Assembly (NCBI GenBank): GCA_036937835.1
Contig: CM072863.1
Span: 22,411,501-22,475,500 of the forward strand
From: Pampus argenteus
Lineage: Eukaryota; Chordata; Actinopteri; Scombriformes; Stromateidae
Length of the DNA stretch: 64,000 bases
Direction: 5' to 3'
The position numbers were made by a program, and so were the translations under genes. The notes below the pieces were generated by a model, which saw only the letters and a program-made list of their open reading frames with translations, did no database searches and was not told the DNA's origin. This document shows positions 51,776 through 64,000 of the stretch, piece by piece (within the stretch, counting starts at the first letter, position 1; each line of letters opens with the position of its first letter).

Positions 51776-54700
51776 ATACCCCCCAGGAGAGACCCATCAG
51801 CATCATGTTGTGTCAGGCTGCATCCTCATGTCTTTGTCAGAAATGTCAGCAGATCCTCTTCAGGATGAGCGCAGCGGGAGCGCATCGTGCATTCTGCGCA
51901 CGAACACCGCACAGGGGACTGGTTCCTCACCAGCAGCGCACCCTCCCTCTCTCTCCCTATGGGTGCCAGTTGGGCACAGCAAAGCGCACGGGTGCTCCCC
52001 ACAGCTTACATCTGATCTTGTTCACTTGATGTAGAGCAAAACGATGAAAGAAAAGTCCCTGCAAAACGCCTCTGGAGGCATTCAGGATGTGAGAGTTTGG
52101 TGACCTCCATATTTTTAGCAGACTGACTAAATAACATCTTGTTAGTCATCCACTGTGTCATCAGACATTTGCCAACATAAAGAGGCTGAGACGCTTTGGT
52201 GGCAGACCTTGGGTCTTCCCAGAAACCCCATCACTCTGACACTGACTCTCCTGCTGTTTCAAATAATGTGTCAGAGTGTAAATGTATGGAATTATGATAA
52301 TAAAGCGCCTTCAGCGTTGCATCAAAGATCACAGCTTCTATTTTTGTTGCCATATCTGCCTACCAGATTAGTCTACATTATGCATGATCTGCACATGCAT
52401 TCCAGTAATGTATCCCCCACTCATAGCACATTCATTCATCTGTGCACAACTGGAACAAACACCATGTAAAGGCTGCATTGTGTATGTAATTGTATTAGGA
52501 TGTGCAATAAACTGTCATATAGACACAGCTGAGCAGATCAGAGAAGGATACGCTGGAAATAGAAGAGCCAGTGGAGGTTTTTTAATGGATGAGACTGCAG
52601 AAGTTGTTTTTTTGGTTGTTTTTTTTTGCATTTTCTGTCTGATGTTGTTCATCGTTTTCAGAGCATCAATTTGCTCTGGAAATGCTAGATGTATAATAAG
52701 CTCAGCTGTGACAGATGTACGTAGTAACACTTCCTGTACCGCTGTGTGTGCAGTGAACAGATTGTATCAGTCCAGGTGAAGCCTACAAGTGTCTCCCACA
52801 AGCTCACTCGACATCAAAGAATCCTCTGGTGGATTCCTAATCACACAAACCGCTAATTAACTAGACATGATGCAGATGAAATGTTTTTAGGGTTTTTTTT
52901 TTCGCTGAAAGGATACACAGGGATGGTGTGTGTGTGTGTGTGTGTGTGCGTGTGAAGGAGGGGGTCATAGTGTTAATTGTGCATTGGTTTGGAAGGGCTG
53001 ACATTATCTGGGAGGAGCTATTGATGGCTAGATTATTCCTTCCCACAACGTACCTGTGTGGATGTTGCTGGACTCTGGACCTTTTGAAATCATGCAGAAT
53101 TCAGTCTTTTGATGATGTTTGCATCTTTGGTGCATTTCCATCACGTAGAGCATTTGCCCATTAAGTCCATTTGGCAATTTTTATAGGTGTAATTCAGCCA
53201 TTGTGGCTATCACTCCTTCTGTGAACTATTCAGTTTTCCTTCTCCATAACATCACTTCCTCTGTGCCAAAAAAAAAAAAAAGACAGTACAACTGAGCAGC
53301 AAAGCAATGGCAAAAGCCTTCATCAACTAACAATACAGCAGGTTCTGACACTGTTGTGTTACAGCAAACGTGTTGTGTTTTGAGCAGCAAACTGCAAAAT
53401 ATTAGTAAAGGGACATTTTAACTGACGTTGTCCTACTTACAGAACCTGTCAAAGGTTTGGATTCATCTAAATAAAATCCAGTATTAACAGTAATAGAATC
53501 ATCATTAATTTAAAAGAATCCATACAGCAAATACATCAATCCACCAATACAAGAATCCATATCCTCAGCGACTAACTTCACCACATGGGTTCTACCCAAA
53601 GCTACATTCTGTCCACGCTGGCCCCGATTATTTCCACACCCTCTGGCTTTCTCCATAGAAGTTAGCTTTGCCCTGGTTGCCTCAACAAAAAGCCAGTGGG
53701 ATTCGTCATATTTAGATGCCTGCAGAATAGCAAAACAGAAGTTTATGATGTTATGATGTAAATGCAATCGCCATACGTGAGAAGCTAATGTTAGTCTACA
53801 CCATGGTCACATGACTTCAACGTCGCCACCACTACAGTTTGAAAACGTTACAATTGGAAAATACTATTTAAGTTGATAAATCTACAAGTTGGAAAGGCAA
53901 CAAGTACAAACATGACTAGAGGCTGTAAAGACAGACTAGCGAGCAGATGACTTATCCACATCCAGTCTGTGTAATCTTAACTAAAATTAAAAATTATAAT
54001 AGTAAAATAATATTTTCGTATTGTAAAATGATACATTAACAAAAGTAAAACATCTCCTATAATTCAGTTAGATTGGGCATGAAATGAGATATACCTGTCT
54101 GCCCTGAGATTCACTGTTTATATTCTACTAGAGCAGTAACAACCATATTCATCATCAATTAATCTGCACATGTCTTATCATATTTAACTAACCATTTAAA
54201 ATTCTAGGTTCTAGTATTATTCTAGATTAATATACTTGTTTCCAACCTTATTTTTCATATGAATATGAAAAATGTCAAAAAACTGTGTCTATCATATATT
54301 CCTCCTTATTAATCATGTATTTCATAACTTATCTCAATATTCATATAATTATATATATATATATATATATATGAATCATCAGGTTGGCAGGTACCACAGA
54401 GGTCTCGTGTTCTGCGGCATCACCTCCTGTCATCTCGTTCCATTAGGCAACACTATGAAGGAGAGCTTCCTGCTCTCATCACTAACAGCTGACTCAGCGT
54501 CTCACTATGAATATGGAATATTAGCATATTAGACTCGAGGGAGTTGCAGTTTAAAGCTGGGCTGGCTTGGTCCCATGTTTGGCAGCGTTACAGTTGTGAT
54601 CATTTTGTGCAGATACATTGATAAAAGTGAATTAGTAGCATATGAATGTAATTTCTAGGAGATGATGATAGACCTTTAAACCCATTACTCATTTTCATAA

Positions 54701-55019
54701 ATCAACAACAAACATAAATTGATGTTTATTAGCAATTTCTGACATGCAGTACATGACTTCTGGATGCCCACGCTGTCCACAGGGACATCTGCTCATTTAA
54801 AGGATGGGCTTGATGCAGTGAGCTGTGTTAAATACACAGTCCTCTCATTTGAATGGAGTCCGTGTGTTGATTTAGCATGAGGCGTCAAACGGTAAAACAG
54901 CGCCAGAATATCCCTGCAAAAAAAAAAAAGGGGAACCAGTGGAACCACTTTTGCTGCAATGTGACGTCATCATCCAGGTATTTCTACAGTTTACCTCACC
55001 AACACAACTGTCGGTCTCA

Positions 55020-55092
55020 ATCTCCACTTAATCTCTAATTTCCCAGTTTTTGGGATTAATAAAGTATATCTATCTATCTATCTATCTAATCA
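55020..55092 (+). mobile_element. LINE 3' tail with (TATC)n
   Basis: AATTTCCCAGTTTTTGGGAT, then TAATAAAGTATATC and a TATC run. In fish this combination is the usual 3' end of 5'-truncated L2-type elements, whose tails are short tandem repeats rather than poly-A. Assigned from general familiarity. Confidence 0.5.
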
Positions 55093-58000
55093 GGTCAGTT
55101 TTGTTGAGGTCAGGTAAGTCACGTCTGTTTATTTGGTCTCTTTCAGGGCCCAATTTAATAATTAACCACTTTTGCTTTGTTACTTCTCATTTTTGGGGTA
55201 AATAAAAAACCCCCCCATATCTTCCTGCCCGTCATCTGAATTCATTTTTGCACTGACTGCTGTAGTTTCCAGGTGCTCAGATGGCAGCTGTAAAAAGAAA
55301 GGAACCTTTACCTCACTATTAATGCCAGTTAGCAGCGTCAGGTTTTCTCTCCCGACTGCCACAAAGGTTACATCTGACATGTTCTGGAGGAAGCTGATGT
55401 AACGCGTAGAAAGATTTCGAACGGGATTCCTCCTGCTTTATATTCGGAGCGGCTTTTCTCTCTTTCCTCATCCTCCCTTATGTCACCTTCACTTCTGTCC
55501 ATATATGACAACGTGTATGGATGTACGCGTTTCCCCGTCTGGCTTCTCTCTTCTCCATTTCTTCTCCTTTCATCCATTGTATCCTTCCCAGCTTCCTGCC
55601 TGCTAGTGTTTCCTATCCACACGTCGGAGGTGTGAGACTGAGAACACACTGCTAGTGCATTAGTTTTACACTTCTCCTCTCATACCACAAACAGATTCTG
55701 TTACAACTTGTCGCATTTCATTCATGATATGTAACAGCTTTCCTCTTGTTGTGGGGGGAAAAAAATCTCTGTCTGTTTCTGCATTTGACATAAAACACAA
55801 GACAAAACAGCACATGCACATTTCTGTCTTATCCTGGTGTAAATGTAGCGTGGGGAAACATCATCTTAACAGGCTTCAGTCTTCCAGAAAGCGTCCCTTC
55901 ATGCTCAGATGATTCAAAACTAATGCTACGTTTCCTTTGTGTGTGTGTATCTTGTATTTTCCCTTAACTGACAAGCAAATCATGTCATATTTGTGACTAT
56001 TTTAAATGCCGGCATGAGCTCAGCTGTAAGCTCAGTGATCTATAAATGATAGGCCCCATAGGTGGTTTGCTGGGTCAGAGCAAAATAGTGCAGTGCAGAC
56101 AAGTTCTCGGGAAAAGAAAAAATCGACAGTCTGCTCCAAAGGTGCCAGAAAAGACTCCAACGTGCAGCTTTATATCCCCAACAACACATTGTCCAGGTAC
56201 TGAGGAATGAGAATTTAAGTACTCTGAGTGTCTGACTAATTGAAAGAGGCTGTACTGAGTCTTCTAGCGCACAGGCTGAGCAGAGAGTGGATGGTCTTGT
56301 CTAAACCCAGTTCTTTGCCAAAATGATTGCATTTCTCAAAGGCAGCACACTGTGCAGAGTCATGCTGAGACTACGGTGGAAGTCTGACAGTGGTTTACAT
56401 TATAATAATATTACTCCATTTATTATCCTGTAGCGTGCAAAAACTGGAGACTAGATGATGTTCAGAAAGTCACGCTGCGAGTCGGCAACATAAGTAAGAT
56501 ACCACACATAATATTCAATGTGAAACTGAATATCTCTGTGGACAAAACAAGACATTTGAGGATCAACATTTTTCAACATATTTCATATTCAGATATGTCT
56601 ATATTTGTGTGTTATAATCCTGCTTCTTGGACTTGGAGGATTATGAACGTGAAAATTCCCTCTTATATGAATTGATCATAGTAAATGATGTGTAATAACA
56701 TTTATATTAGTAGTATAAATGATACAATCCCTAGCAGCATGCCTGCCTGAATAATATGTGACCCGCAGCTCTTTCTTCGAGTATTGTCCTCAGAGAGTCA
56801 CGTTCCTGGTGGCAGCAGTGCAGTATTTGTGTCTGTGTTGTGTAGGAGAGAAAGCGCTCCGGTAATACACAGAGACAGTGCAGTAAACTTGCTTCTACTC
56901 TACTGCTGGAGAGACAAAAGAGGAGGAGGGCTGCAGCAGAGCGTGCTGAGCTGGTTCCACCGATCCTCTGTCTTTCCTTCTACTGGAAACATCTGCACAA
57001 CCAGGGAATCCCTTGGATTTTAATTTTACAATTGACTCTTTCACCCCACTTCCCTTGTACTTACGGCATCTGTGGTATCGATCTGATCATTTGTCAACTC
57101 CAGTGCAGCCTCCCTCAGACAAACATTATATCGGCTGATTGGATTTTGCAGCACAAAGATTTGTAGTGGGGCGTAAAAACAAGTCAATGCGGGTCAGGAT
57201 GGTGGATGGGGATGTTATTTTGACTTCCTGCTTAGGGAACTCTTACATGCCATAACTAATTCAAAAGACATGAGCATTGAATGTTAAAAAAATATTGTCA
57301 TTGAACATGATATGGCGTTGTGCATGGTTACGGTTGACTTTCTACTGAAGAAAGGAAGGTACAGTATGTGAATTATCCTACTGTATGTACAGGCATTTTC
57401 TTCTCTAGTGTGTAATGAGCTTTACAACCTGTGTTTCTATATCATATGTTCCACTAGAAGATAATCTAAGACTTTCTCCCAGATATATTTAAAAAAATCT
57501 GACTTTTCTCGCCAGCCTTTACTCAACGAGCTTCTCACCGATATCTGGTGTGAAAAGAGCAACGTCCTTATCACGGTTTTCATCCTCATCAGTATCCCTA
57601 CAGAAAATACTAAGTTATATAATGATTTTCTATATATATATAGACAAGAATAGGAGAGTAGAGATAGTGTAAGATACTAGACAGAATGGTAATTAAAGGG
57701 GTAATGAAATCCAATCCAAAGTGTGTGTGTGTGTGTGCGCTCATGTGCGTGTGTGCCACCTGCCGAGACCCTGATAATGCAGAGCTAATCTCCAATCAGA
57801 GGGTGGACTGCCTGGGGTTTCACATCACAGCAGCCTACACTCCGTACCCATAATCCTCATTTCTCTCCCTAGAGGTTAAGCCTCAACCAATTATTCTCCA
57901 TGCTATGCAAAACCCATCATCACTGCTGACAGATCAGCCAATCAAGGCTCCGAACACCTCTTCTCCTCCCAGAGAACAGAGGAAACAAGTGAGGGGAGCT

Positions 58001-58624
58001 GAGGTACTGTTGATGTCAGTAAATACCTCCAAGACTTGATGAAACTAGATTGAGTCAAGAAGAGTGACGCAATGAGTAATGTAAATTATTGCTTTTGATA
58101 TGTACGTAATTCGTTATGTATATTCGTTACGTAAAACAGTAATAAGTAATGATGTAATTGAGCATGTTTTATTTAAAGTATTATAACCAATAGATCAACT
58201 GGCTACCAGCTTTATAAGTTACACATACAAATATCGCACTATATTTTAACTATAACCTTTTCTAAATTCTCATTTGCAATATTTATTGCTGTTATTTTAT
58301 TTAGTGCCACTAGTGAGGCCACAGGGACATGTGTGACAACACATGTCGCCTTCATTAGATAGTGACAGTGTAAACACATATGGGAAACATGAAAAGGACA
58401 GAGCAGAATGACATGAAACAAGGTATCATTGTCAGGCCGGAACTCGTCAGGACTCAAAAGCTGAGGTGTTAGTTAAAGAGACAACAAAAAACACTCCATA
58501 ACGATTATACCAAAATGATCAAGATCAAAATCAGTCTTTCGAGGGAGGTGAAGCTCACGATCAAACACACTGTGACTACAGAAACTTTTGTCTGTTGACT
58601 GTTGTTGTGTGACAACAGTTGTCA

Positions 58625-58654
58625 GTGTGTGTGTGTTTTTGTGTGTGTGTGTGT

Positions 58655-58693
<39 letters not shown>
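58625..58693. repeat. (GT)n microsatellite, interrupted
   Basis: GT runs broken by TTTT and TAT, about 69 bp, in lhfpl4 intron 1. Confidence 0.9.
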
Positions 58694-58694
<1 letters not shown>

Positions 58695-59984
58695 ATGAGG
58701 AAGCAGTCTAATAGGACTGGAGCTGCAGCCTACTGCGCTCAGGCCGGGTGCAGATGATAGTTTAATCAGCTCTGTGGTGCAGCTCCTCAGTGGGGCTTCT
58801 TCTGGCCGTTGGGCCTTGTGACGGTGCTCCGCTGTGTGCCAGCAGACTACAGGCCAGCCCAACAGACGCCTGCCTGGTCAGAAACATCAGAGGGACAGTC
58901 TTTACAAGCTGTACGTCCTCTATCCTCTGACCCCCGAGGAAAAACTCCCTAAAAACAAATGCAGTGTTCATCTTCTTGTTCCCGCAGTTTACGCTTTCTA
59001 TGTTTTCCCGAGGAACCACTGAGCTGGCTGTGGGAATATCTAATATAATAAGAATATAATATAATACAGTATTAACGAAACACATCTCCCCTGAGAGGCA
59101 AGGCAGGGGCTCACATTCACTGCACTATGCACCAGTTAAGTTAACACACGAGGTTACTTTCTTTGTTGTTCTCACCCCAATCCATAGTGAGCAAGTAATG
59201 AGAGAATGGAAGATAAAGAACGGATCACACGCCTGCAGCGGGCTGTAGTTATTTGTGTCTAATTAGCCTACATTCAGAGAATGCAGAGAATACAATCCTC
59301 CAGGATTTCTCTCTTTCTCTTCTTTTTCTGTAGTTATTGTGCTTTTGGCCACCAACTTCTAAGCAGAGCTTGGCCTAGTTGGATATGATGTGTTGCTGGT
59401 TAAGTGAGCTGAGTTTGGCTGTGACCATGAATGGTAATTAAAAACAGGATATGTCCTATAACATTGTTGGACTCACAGTGGACAGGGTTTTTTTTTAATG
59501 ATTAAAGTCTATGCTACAGAATCATGCATTTTTCTTCCTTGTGAAAACCTTGTGCCTACACCACCACAATCCACTTCTACTAGATGTAGCCTGGAGCTGC
59601 TAGCCTGCAGCAGAGATGAGGAGCGGGTTACAGGTCTGATAACCTCACTTCTTTCTAACTTCACAACCACAGATTTTTTCATTTTTTTTTTCTATTTTAA
59701 TCTTGTAGCCTTTAGCCCCAACCAATGCTAATTTATGAGACTTTGCACAAATACCTCTGGATACACAAAAGTCTGCAACTTTTTCCCGTCTCCATTAGTG
59801 GCAGCAAAGGATTAAATGACTGTGTGTAATGTGAAAGGTGGCACAACCCACAAAGAATTATCACCATTCTTTACAGTACAGGTATGTGAGCATATTTTAG
59901 CCCATATTCTTGCTTTTGGCCCAACAACAACATCAACCTAATTTCCAGCAGCAGCAGTCTTCATCAAATACGTTTTAATAGTAT

Positions 59985-60450
59985 ACACTACCATCTACAC
60001 CGGACAAGTTTAATATCAAGCACTTTAAAGGTCCCATATTTTACACTATTACAGTTTTATTATATGTTTATTCATTTAAGATATTTTTGTGGTTAAGTAC
60101 CAAAATCCATCTCCATATATTTTTACATCACCTCTCTAGAGCTTCTCTCTGGAGCTCTACCAAGAACAGGCTATTATGTGTCTGCTCATAGCCCCTCTCT
60201 TCTGATTGGTTGACTGTTTTTTGAGTGAGACATGCCGAGGCCAACCACAGATAGGCTAACAGATTGTAGCCTACTGTAGCTAGGTAAAACTCAAAATAAA
60301 TGCTCTGTGTTTGGTGTATAGTAATAATATAATATCTACACAATAATAGATACCCCCCATGTAATACACTGCACTAGTTTAACCACTAAATTAGCAGTGA
60401 TGTAGTCATTACAAGCCAATAATTGCGTTACCTTGTTTTATCTCCCTATA
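59985..60450. mobile_element. dispersed repeat ('TTTAAAGGTCCCATATT' family)
   Basis: Starts ACTTTAAAGGTCCCATATTTT and later shows CCCCTCTCTTCTGATTGGTTG. The piece at about 62130-62290 (ACTGCAGCCCCTC, TCTTTAAAGCTCCCCTACTG, GTTCTGATTGGTCAG) looks like another member. These motifs are frequent in teleost genomes; borders and class are uncertain. Confidence 0.45.
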
Positions 60451-62129
60451 AGTCATCATAACTATTTATGACTTTTTAATTCAATTCCTTTCCGTGTAGA
60501 AGAAGAATAATATTTCTTCACTCTACAGTAGGTGTGGAGAGGCATTTCCTCTCAGCCAGACACATGCTGGCAGATAATTATGTGGTGCATACAGTGACAA
60601 ATTGTCAATCAGCAGCTAATGCGTAGCTATTGATTTTGGGGCTTGTATGCTAAAGAGGGAGGCCTTGGGCAGTTGATGTCTTTTTTTCATAGGATACTTT
60701 GCTTCAGTACAAACAGGCAGCAATTCTATGTAGATTCTTAACAATATGACCCAAAACACAGATACAGTTACATCACAGGAACATTGGCTACACTCATATC
60801 TATGTTGCGACAACCTTACCTGCACATTTAGTAACAATAAGGCAGGAATATCTTGACACAACTAAATGATACATGAATGATTACATGTGCTGAATGGAAA
60901 GCAGCATCGGTGTCCACATGTGGATAAAGCTCAAGCAACCACGTATTATCACTGAAGTTAAATGCAAGCTGAAATCTTTTAGAACGTAGAAGTGGTTCAG
61001 GTTATTTCGCTCTAACGAGCCCTTGATGTTTATTTTCTGAAGTGACCTGAGACATTTGCGACGCTGACTGTTGATTCTAATCTGGTGTTTGCTCCAGGGT
61101 AGATGATGATACATGAGCGAGCCGCTCTGTCTGTCTGCAGTCTTAGACACAGTTCACTGGACCCACTCAATCCAAACATTACATAAAGACAGCATATACA
61201 AGTGTAATGGCCTATTTTGGGACTCTGGCAGCATTTTGGATTTCTTTGCCACCACTGCATGTTCAGTACTGACCCCTGTAAAGTCAATTCATGTTCTATC
61301 AACAAACAGCGAGGAAGGTTGCATATACAAATGTGTGTGTATGTGTGTGTGTGCGTGTGTAAATGTGTATTATCAGCTCCATCCACCAGAAAGCGTTTTG
61401 TTTATCTCCATGACATAGAAGACTGGTTCATTAGTGTTTGACATTTGTTGGAGTGTGTTAGCTGAAGCAATATGGCTCATTCTTCCATATAATATATCAC
61501 ACATTTTGAATCACAATGTTTTTTTATTCAGTGTAGATTTGTGGACATCCAGTACAATAAATAGTGCACTACTGGAAAATGTGTCTTTGCACGCCCTGTT
61601 TCATCAAGAAACCGCTCAGCTACAGATCAGCACCTTGGAGAGCTCCACAGACCTGGACTCTGCCAAAACTAAAGCGCATCTCCTCATGTTTTAAAAGGGA
61701 AAAGTGTTGAATTGGAGTGTGTAGTGTGTAGGTGCTATACATCGGCAGGTGTGTAGGTCTTTATTTGAAGGAAAATCAGAAGCAGTTTTAAAGAACACAA
61801 ATCTGCTGTTCTTTTTTAATCATTTTGGAAGGCTCTTCATTTAGTGACTTCACAAGGAGTTAGTGGGGAAACTCCACAAAGCAGGTTATAGCATAACACA
61901 GATGGTAAAGAATACAAAACCTTGGATGGAAACTCAGACTGAATCATCAGCACAACAATCTGGCTGGAGAATGAACTGAATGACTCAATGAAAGCCTAAT
62001 ATATATATAATATCAGAATGCATTTAAGGTGTCCATCATATACACATATTCTTTAAAGAAGCAAAATGTGTCAAGAAAGTTTCTAGTCTATATTTACACT
62101 CATGGGCTCTACTGGAATATCTTTGCATC

Positions 62130-62290
62130 ATTTACAGTTAAAAACTCTTTATCTTATACTGGCCCTTACTGCAGCCCCTCCATTCATCCTCTGTCTAAAA
62201 CAGGACCACTGTAGCTCCTGTCTCTTTAAAGCTCCCCTACTGATGAGCCCACTCTGTTCTGATTGGTCAGTTTAATGAATGCTAGTATGT
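62130..62290. mobile_element. partial member of the 'TCTGATTGGT' dispersed repeat
   Basis: Motifs TTACTGCAGCCCCTCCATTC, CTGTCTCTTTAAAGCTCCCC and CTGTTCTGATTGGTCAGTTT. Shares the TCTGATTGGT-bearing block with 60195-60215. Non-coding. Confidence 0.4.
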
Positions 62291-62758
62291 TCAAATGAAT
62301 TTTGTTTTCGCACAGCAATAGCCATGTAGTCCCGTGTAGATTTGAAATGCATGCATGGAATTTAAGAAATGATGCATGGACATGCTGGAAAAGATGCAGT
62401 GCAGAGTTCAGTCAGGCCATATCTGATATGATATGAATAATCTCAGCTCATGTTTTGTTTGGCTGTGCTGTTCTTCGGTTGTATTTCAAGGTCGTCGCTC
62501 CCCTCAATGGTCGACACAGGTGTCACCAAGTCAAACGGGACAGAAATCTTAAAGATTATGACATCTGGGTTGTATGTAAATCATTTTTGTTCATATGGGA
62601 TCAAATATTAATATAAGTGTCAGAGCACCTATTCATCAGGCTCTCTCCTACACACCAGGGCTGCAGTTGGCATACTGTTCCTGTGTTTGTCCTGAGTGTT
62701 TGCTGTGAGTGTGTAAACTGCTGCTGTGTAGTCCTTGGACTTTCTCCCATTCATGTGA

Positions 62759-62779
62759 CTCATCTCATCTCATCTCATC

Positions 62780-62813
<34 letters not shown>
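62759..62813. repeat. (CTCAT)4 followed by (CA)17
   Basis: Two adjacent simple repeats, perfect by eye, in lhfpl4 intron 1. Confidence 0.95.
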
Positions 62814-62817
<4 letters not shown>

Positions 62818-63422
62818 GTGCATTGTCTTCATGTCTGTTTATTGTCTTTCTGTCACAGCAGGGGCTGAGAACTGGAAGGCAGATATATATTTTAGCCACT
62901 CCAGCCCCCTACATCCCATCTCTAAAAAGTCCATCCAGTTGCCACGGCAACCCCACCTCCCTCCCCTTTCTGCATCCAAATCCCTCCATCCACTCACCCT
63001 CACCCCCTTCTCCTCTCTCTGTCTCTTAGGTCGTCTATCCCTCGTCTAGTTCTGTCAGCCTGGTTTTCCATCCAGCAGACTTCCTCGTCCTCCTCCATTT
63101 TTCTCTCCTCCTCTTCTCACTCTTTCCTCTTTCTCTCTCCTGCTCCTCTATCTGATCATGCTTTATATGCTCTTCACATTTTCCCCTCTTCAAGTCCTTG
63201 ACAGAATTAGAATAAAATGTTTAGCAAGTATTTGACCATTTCATACCCATACTCTGTCCATGTCTGTGTGTGTGTGTGTGTGTGTGTGTACGCTCATTCA
63301 TCTTGATGACATGTCGTCCTGATGATTGTAGGAGCATTGCTCCAGGGATAAGTGGTCATATATCGACCAGTGCTGCATGTGTCACAGTTTCACTAATTGA
63401 GAAGCCAAACATGCGTGCAAAT

Positions 63423-63424
<2 letters not shown>

Positions 63425-63459
<35 letters not shown>

Positions 63460-63480
63460 ACACACATACATACATACATA
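63425..63480. repeat. (CA)n with (CATA)n end
   Basis: A compound CA/CATA microsatellite. A second CA run follows at about 63520-63538. The open frames across it are artefacts. Confidence 0.95.
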
Positions 63481-64000
63481 AACCTTCCCCCCAACTCACC
63501 TCTTTCCTTCCACATGTCACACACACACACACACACACTTCCACACTCTCTCTCTATCTCACACATCTAATGCACTGTCTATATTATATCTTCCATTTGG
63601 TGAACTGTGGTCCATATGTTGAGCTAATATCACCATCTGGCATTGCCCTCATGTTGGAGAGTCAAATCAAATCACCAGCAATCATATTGTTACACAGGCA
63701 TTAATCATGATGGCATAACTCCAGTGTGTTTCACAGTTTTCTAAAAACAAAAAAAAAATCCTACAGCCTAATAGATGGAGTTGTCCAAATGAGTTGATAG
63801 CGTAAGAAACTGTATGCAAAAAATTAGCAGGACTGCTAATAAAATGATGGTCCATAATTAGCATTTGTCAGCTTTTTGCTAAACAGTAGATGTTTTTTTT
63901 GCAGAAAGTTAGTAAATAAAAAAAGAGAAGTAATCAAGGCATGAATGAAATGTTCTGTAGGATATGATCACGCACCGTAACTGGCTGTCAGAAATAAAAA

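Larger units (their letters stand above)
51691..64000 (+). other. lhfpl4: lhfpl4 intron 1 (partial)
   Basis: More than 12.3 kb of non-coding sequence. It holds (GT)n/(CA)n at 52927, 57720, 58625-58693, 62779-62813, 63266 and 63425-63540, an L2-like 3' tail with (TATC)n at 55020-55092, and dispersed-repeat copies at 59985-60450 and 62130-62290. No LHFPL exon 2 (expected to encode LCLVLGCMIFPDGWD) and no other gene was recognised on either strand. Confidence 0.75.

Noticed and set aside
51691..64000. Further lhfpl4 exons
   Set aside because: I looked for sequence encoding GCMIFPDGWD or SVRWAYILAIIG on the plus strand and saw none; the intron probably exceeds the window.

Overview
The window looks like nuclear DNA from a ray-finned fish, probably a percomorph teleost. 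The genes are split into short exons with GT-AG introns. The non-coding DNA is AT-rich, full of (CA)n/(GT)n, and carries remnants of Tc1/mariner, hAT-like, fold-back and LINE elements of teleost type. The species cannot be told from the sequence alone.

Three protein-coding genes are supported, each by homology recalled from memory plus splice-phase bookkeeping. (1) cpne9 (copine-9, Ca2+-dependent phospholipid binding), minus strand. Only coding exons 1-3 are present (25368-25292, 15377-15337, 8495-8449), giving the first 55 residues; the rest lies left of base 1. (2) mtmr14 (myotubularin-related 14 / Jumpy, PI3P and PI(3,5)P2 phosphatase acting in autophagy and muscle), minus strand, complete. 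Nineteen coding exons between 46891 and 30526 join in phase to 1968 nt (655 residues plus stop), with the catalytic CX5R loop CISGWDR at residues 322-328. (3) lhfpl4 (tetraspan partner of GABA-A receptors and neuroligin-2), plus strand. Only coding exon 1 (51285-51690, 135 residues) is in the window; the rest lies right of base 64000.

The order and orientation (cpne9 and mtmr14 in tandem, mtmr14 and lhfpl4 divergent) match human 3p25.3 as I remember it, which supports the orthology calls. The genes are neighbours rather than a pathway: a phosphoinositide phosphatase, a phospholipid-binding copine and a synaptic tetraspan.

Layout: 1-8448 cpne9 intron 3; 8496-15336 intron 2; 15378-25291 intron 1; 25369-30525 cpne9 upstream region and mtmr14 3' UTR; 30526-46891 mtmr14; 46892-51284 divergent intergenic region with a CpG-rich mtmr14 promoter, a 13-copy 24-bp minisatellite, a nested LINE/fold-back remnant and the lhfpl4 5' region; 51691-64000 lhfpl4 intron 1.

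The most interesting structure is in mtmr14. Several splice sites are built directly on microsatellites: (UG)n against the acceptors of exons 3, 10 and 16, (CA)n against the donor of exon 4, and a pyrimidine pentamer array 10 nt inside the weak donor of exon 9. Exon 3 also has a CAG-TAG tandem acceptor. I found no undescribed gene system, CRISPR array, rRNA or convincing tRNA.
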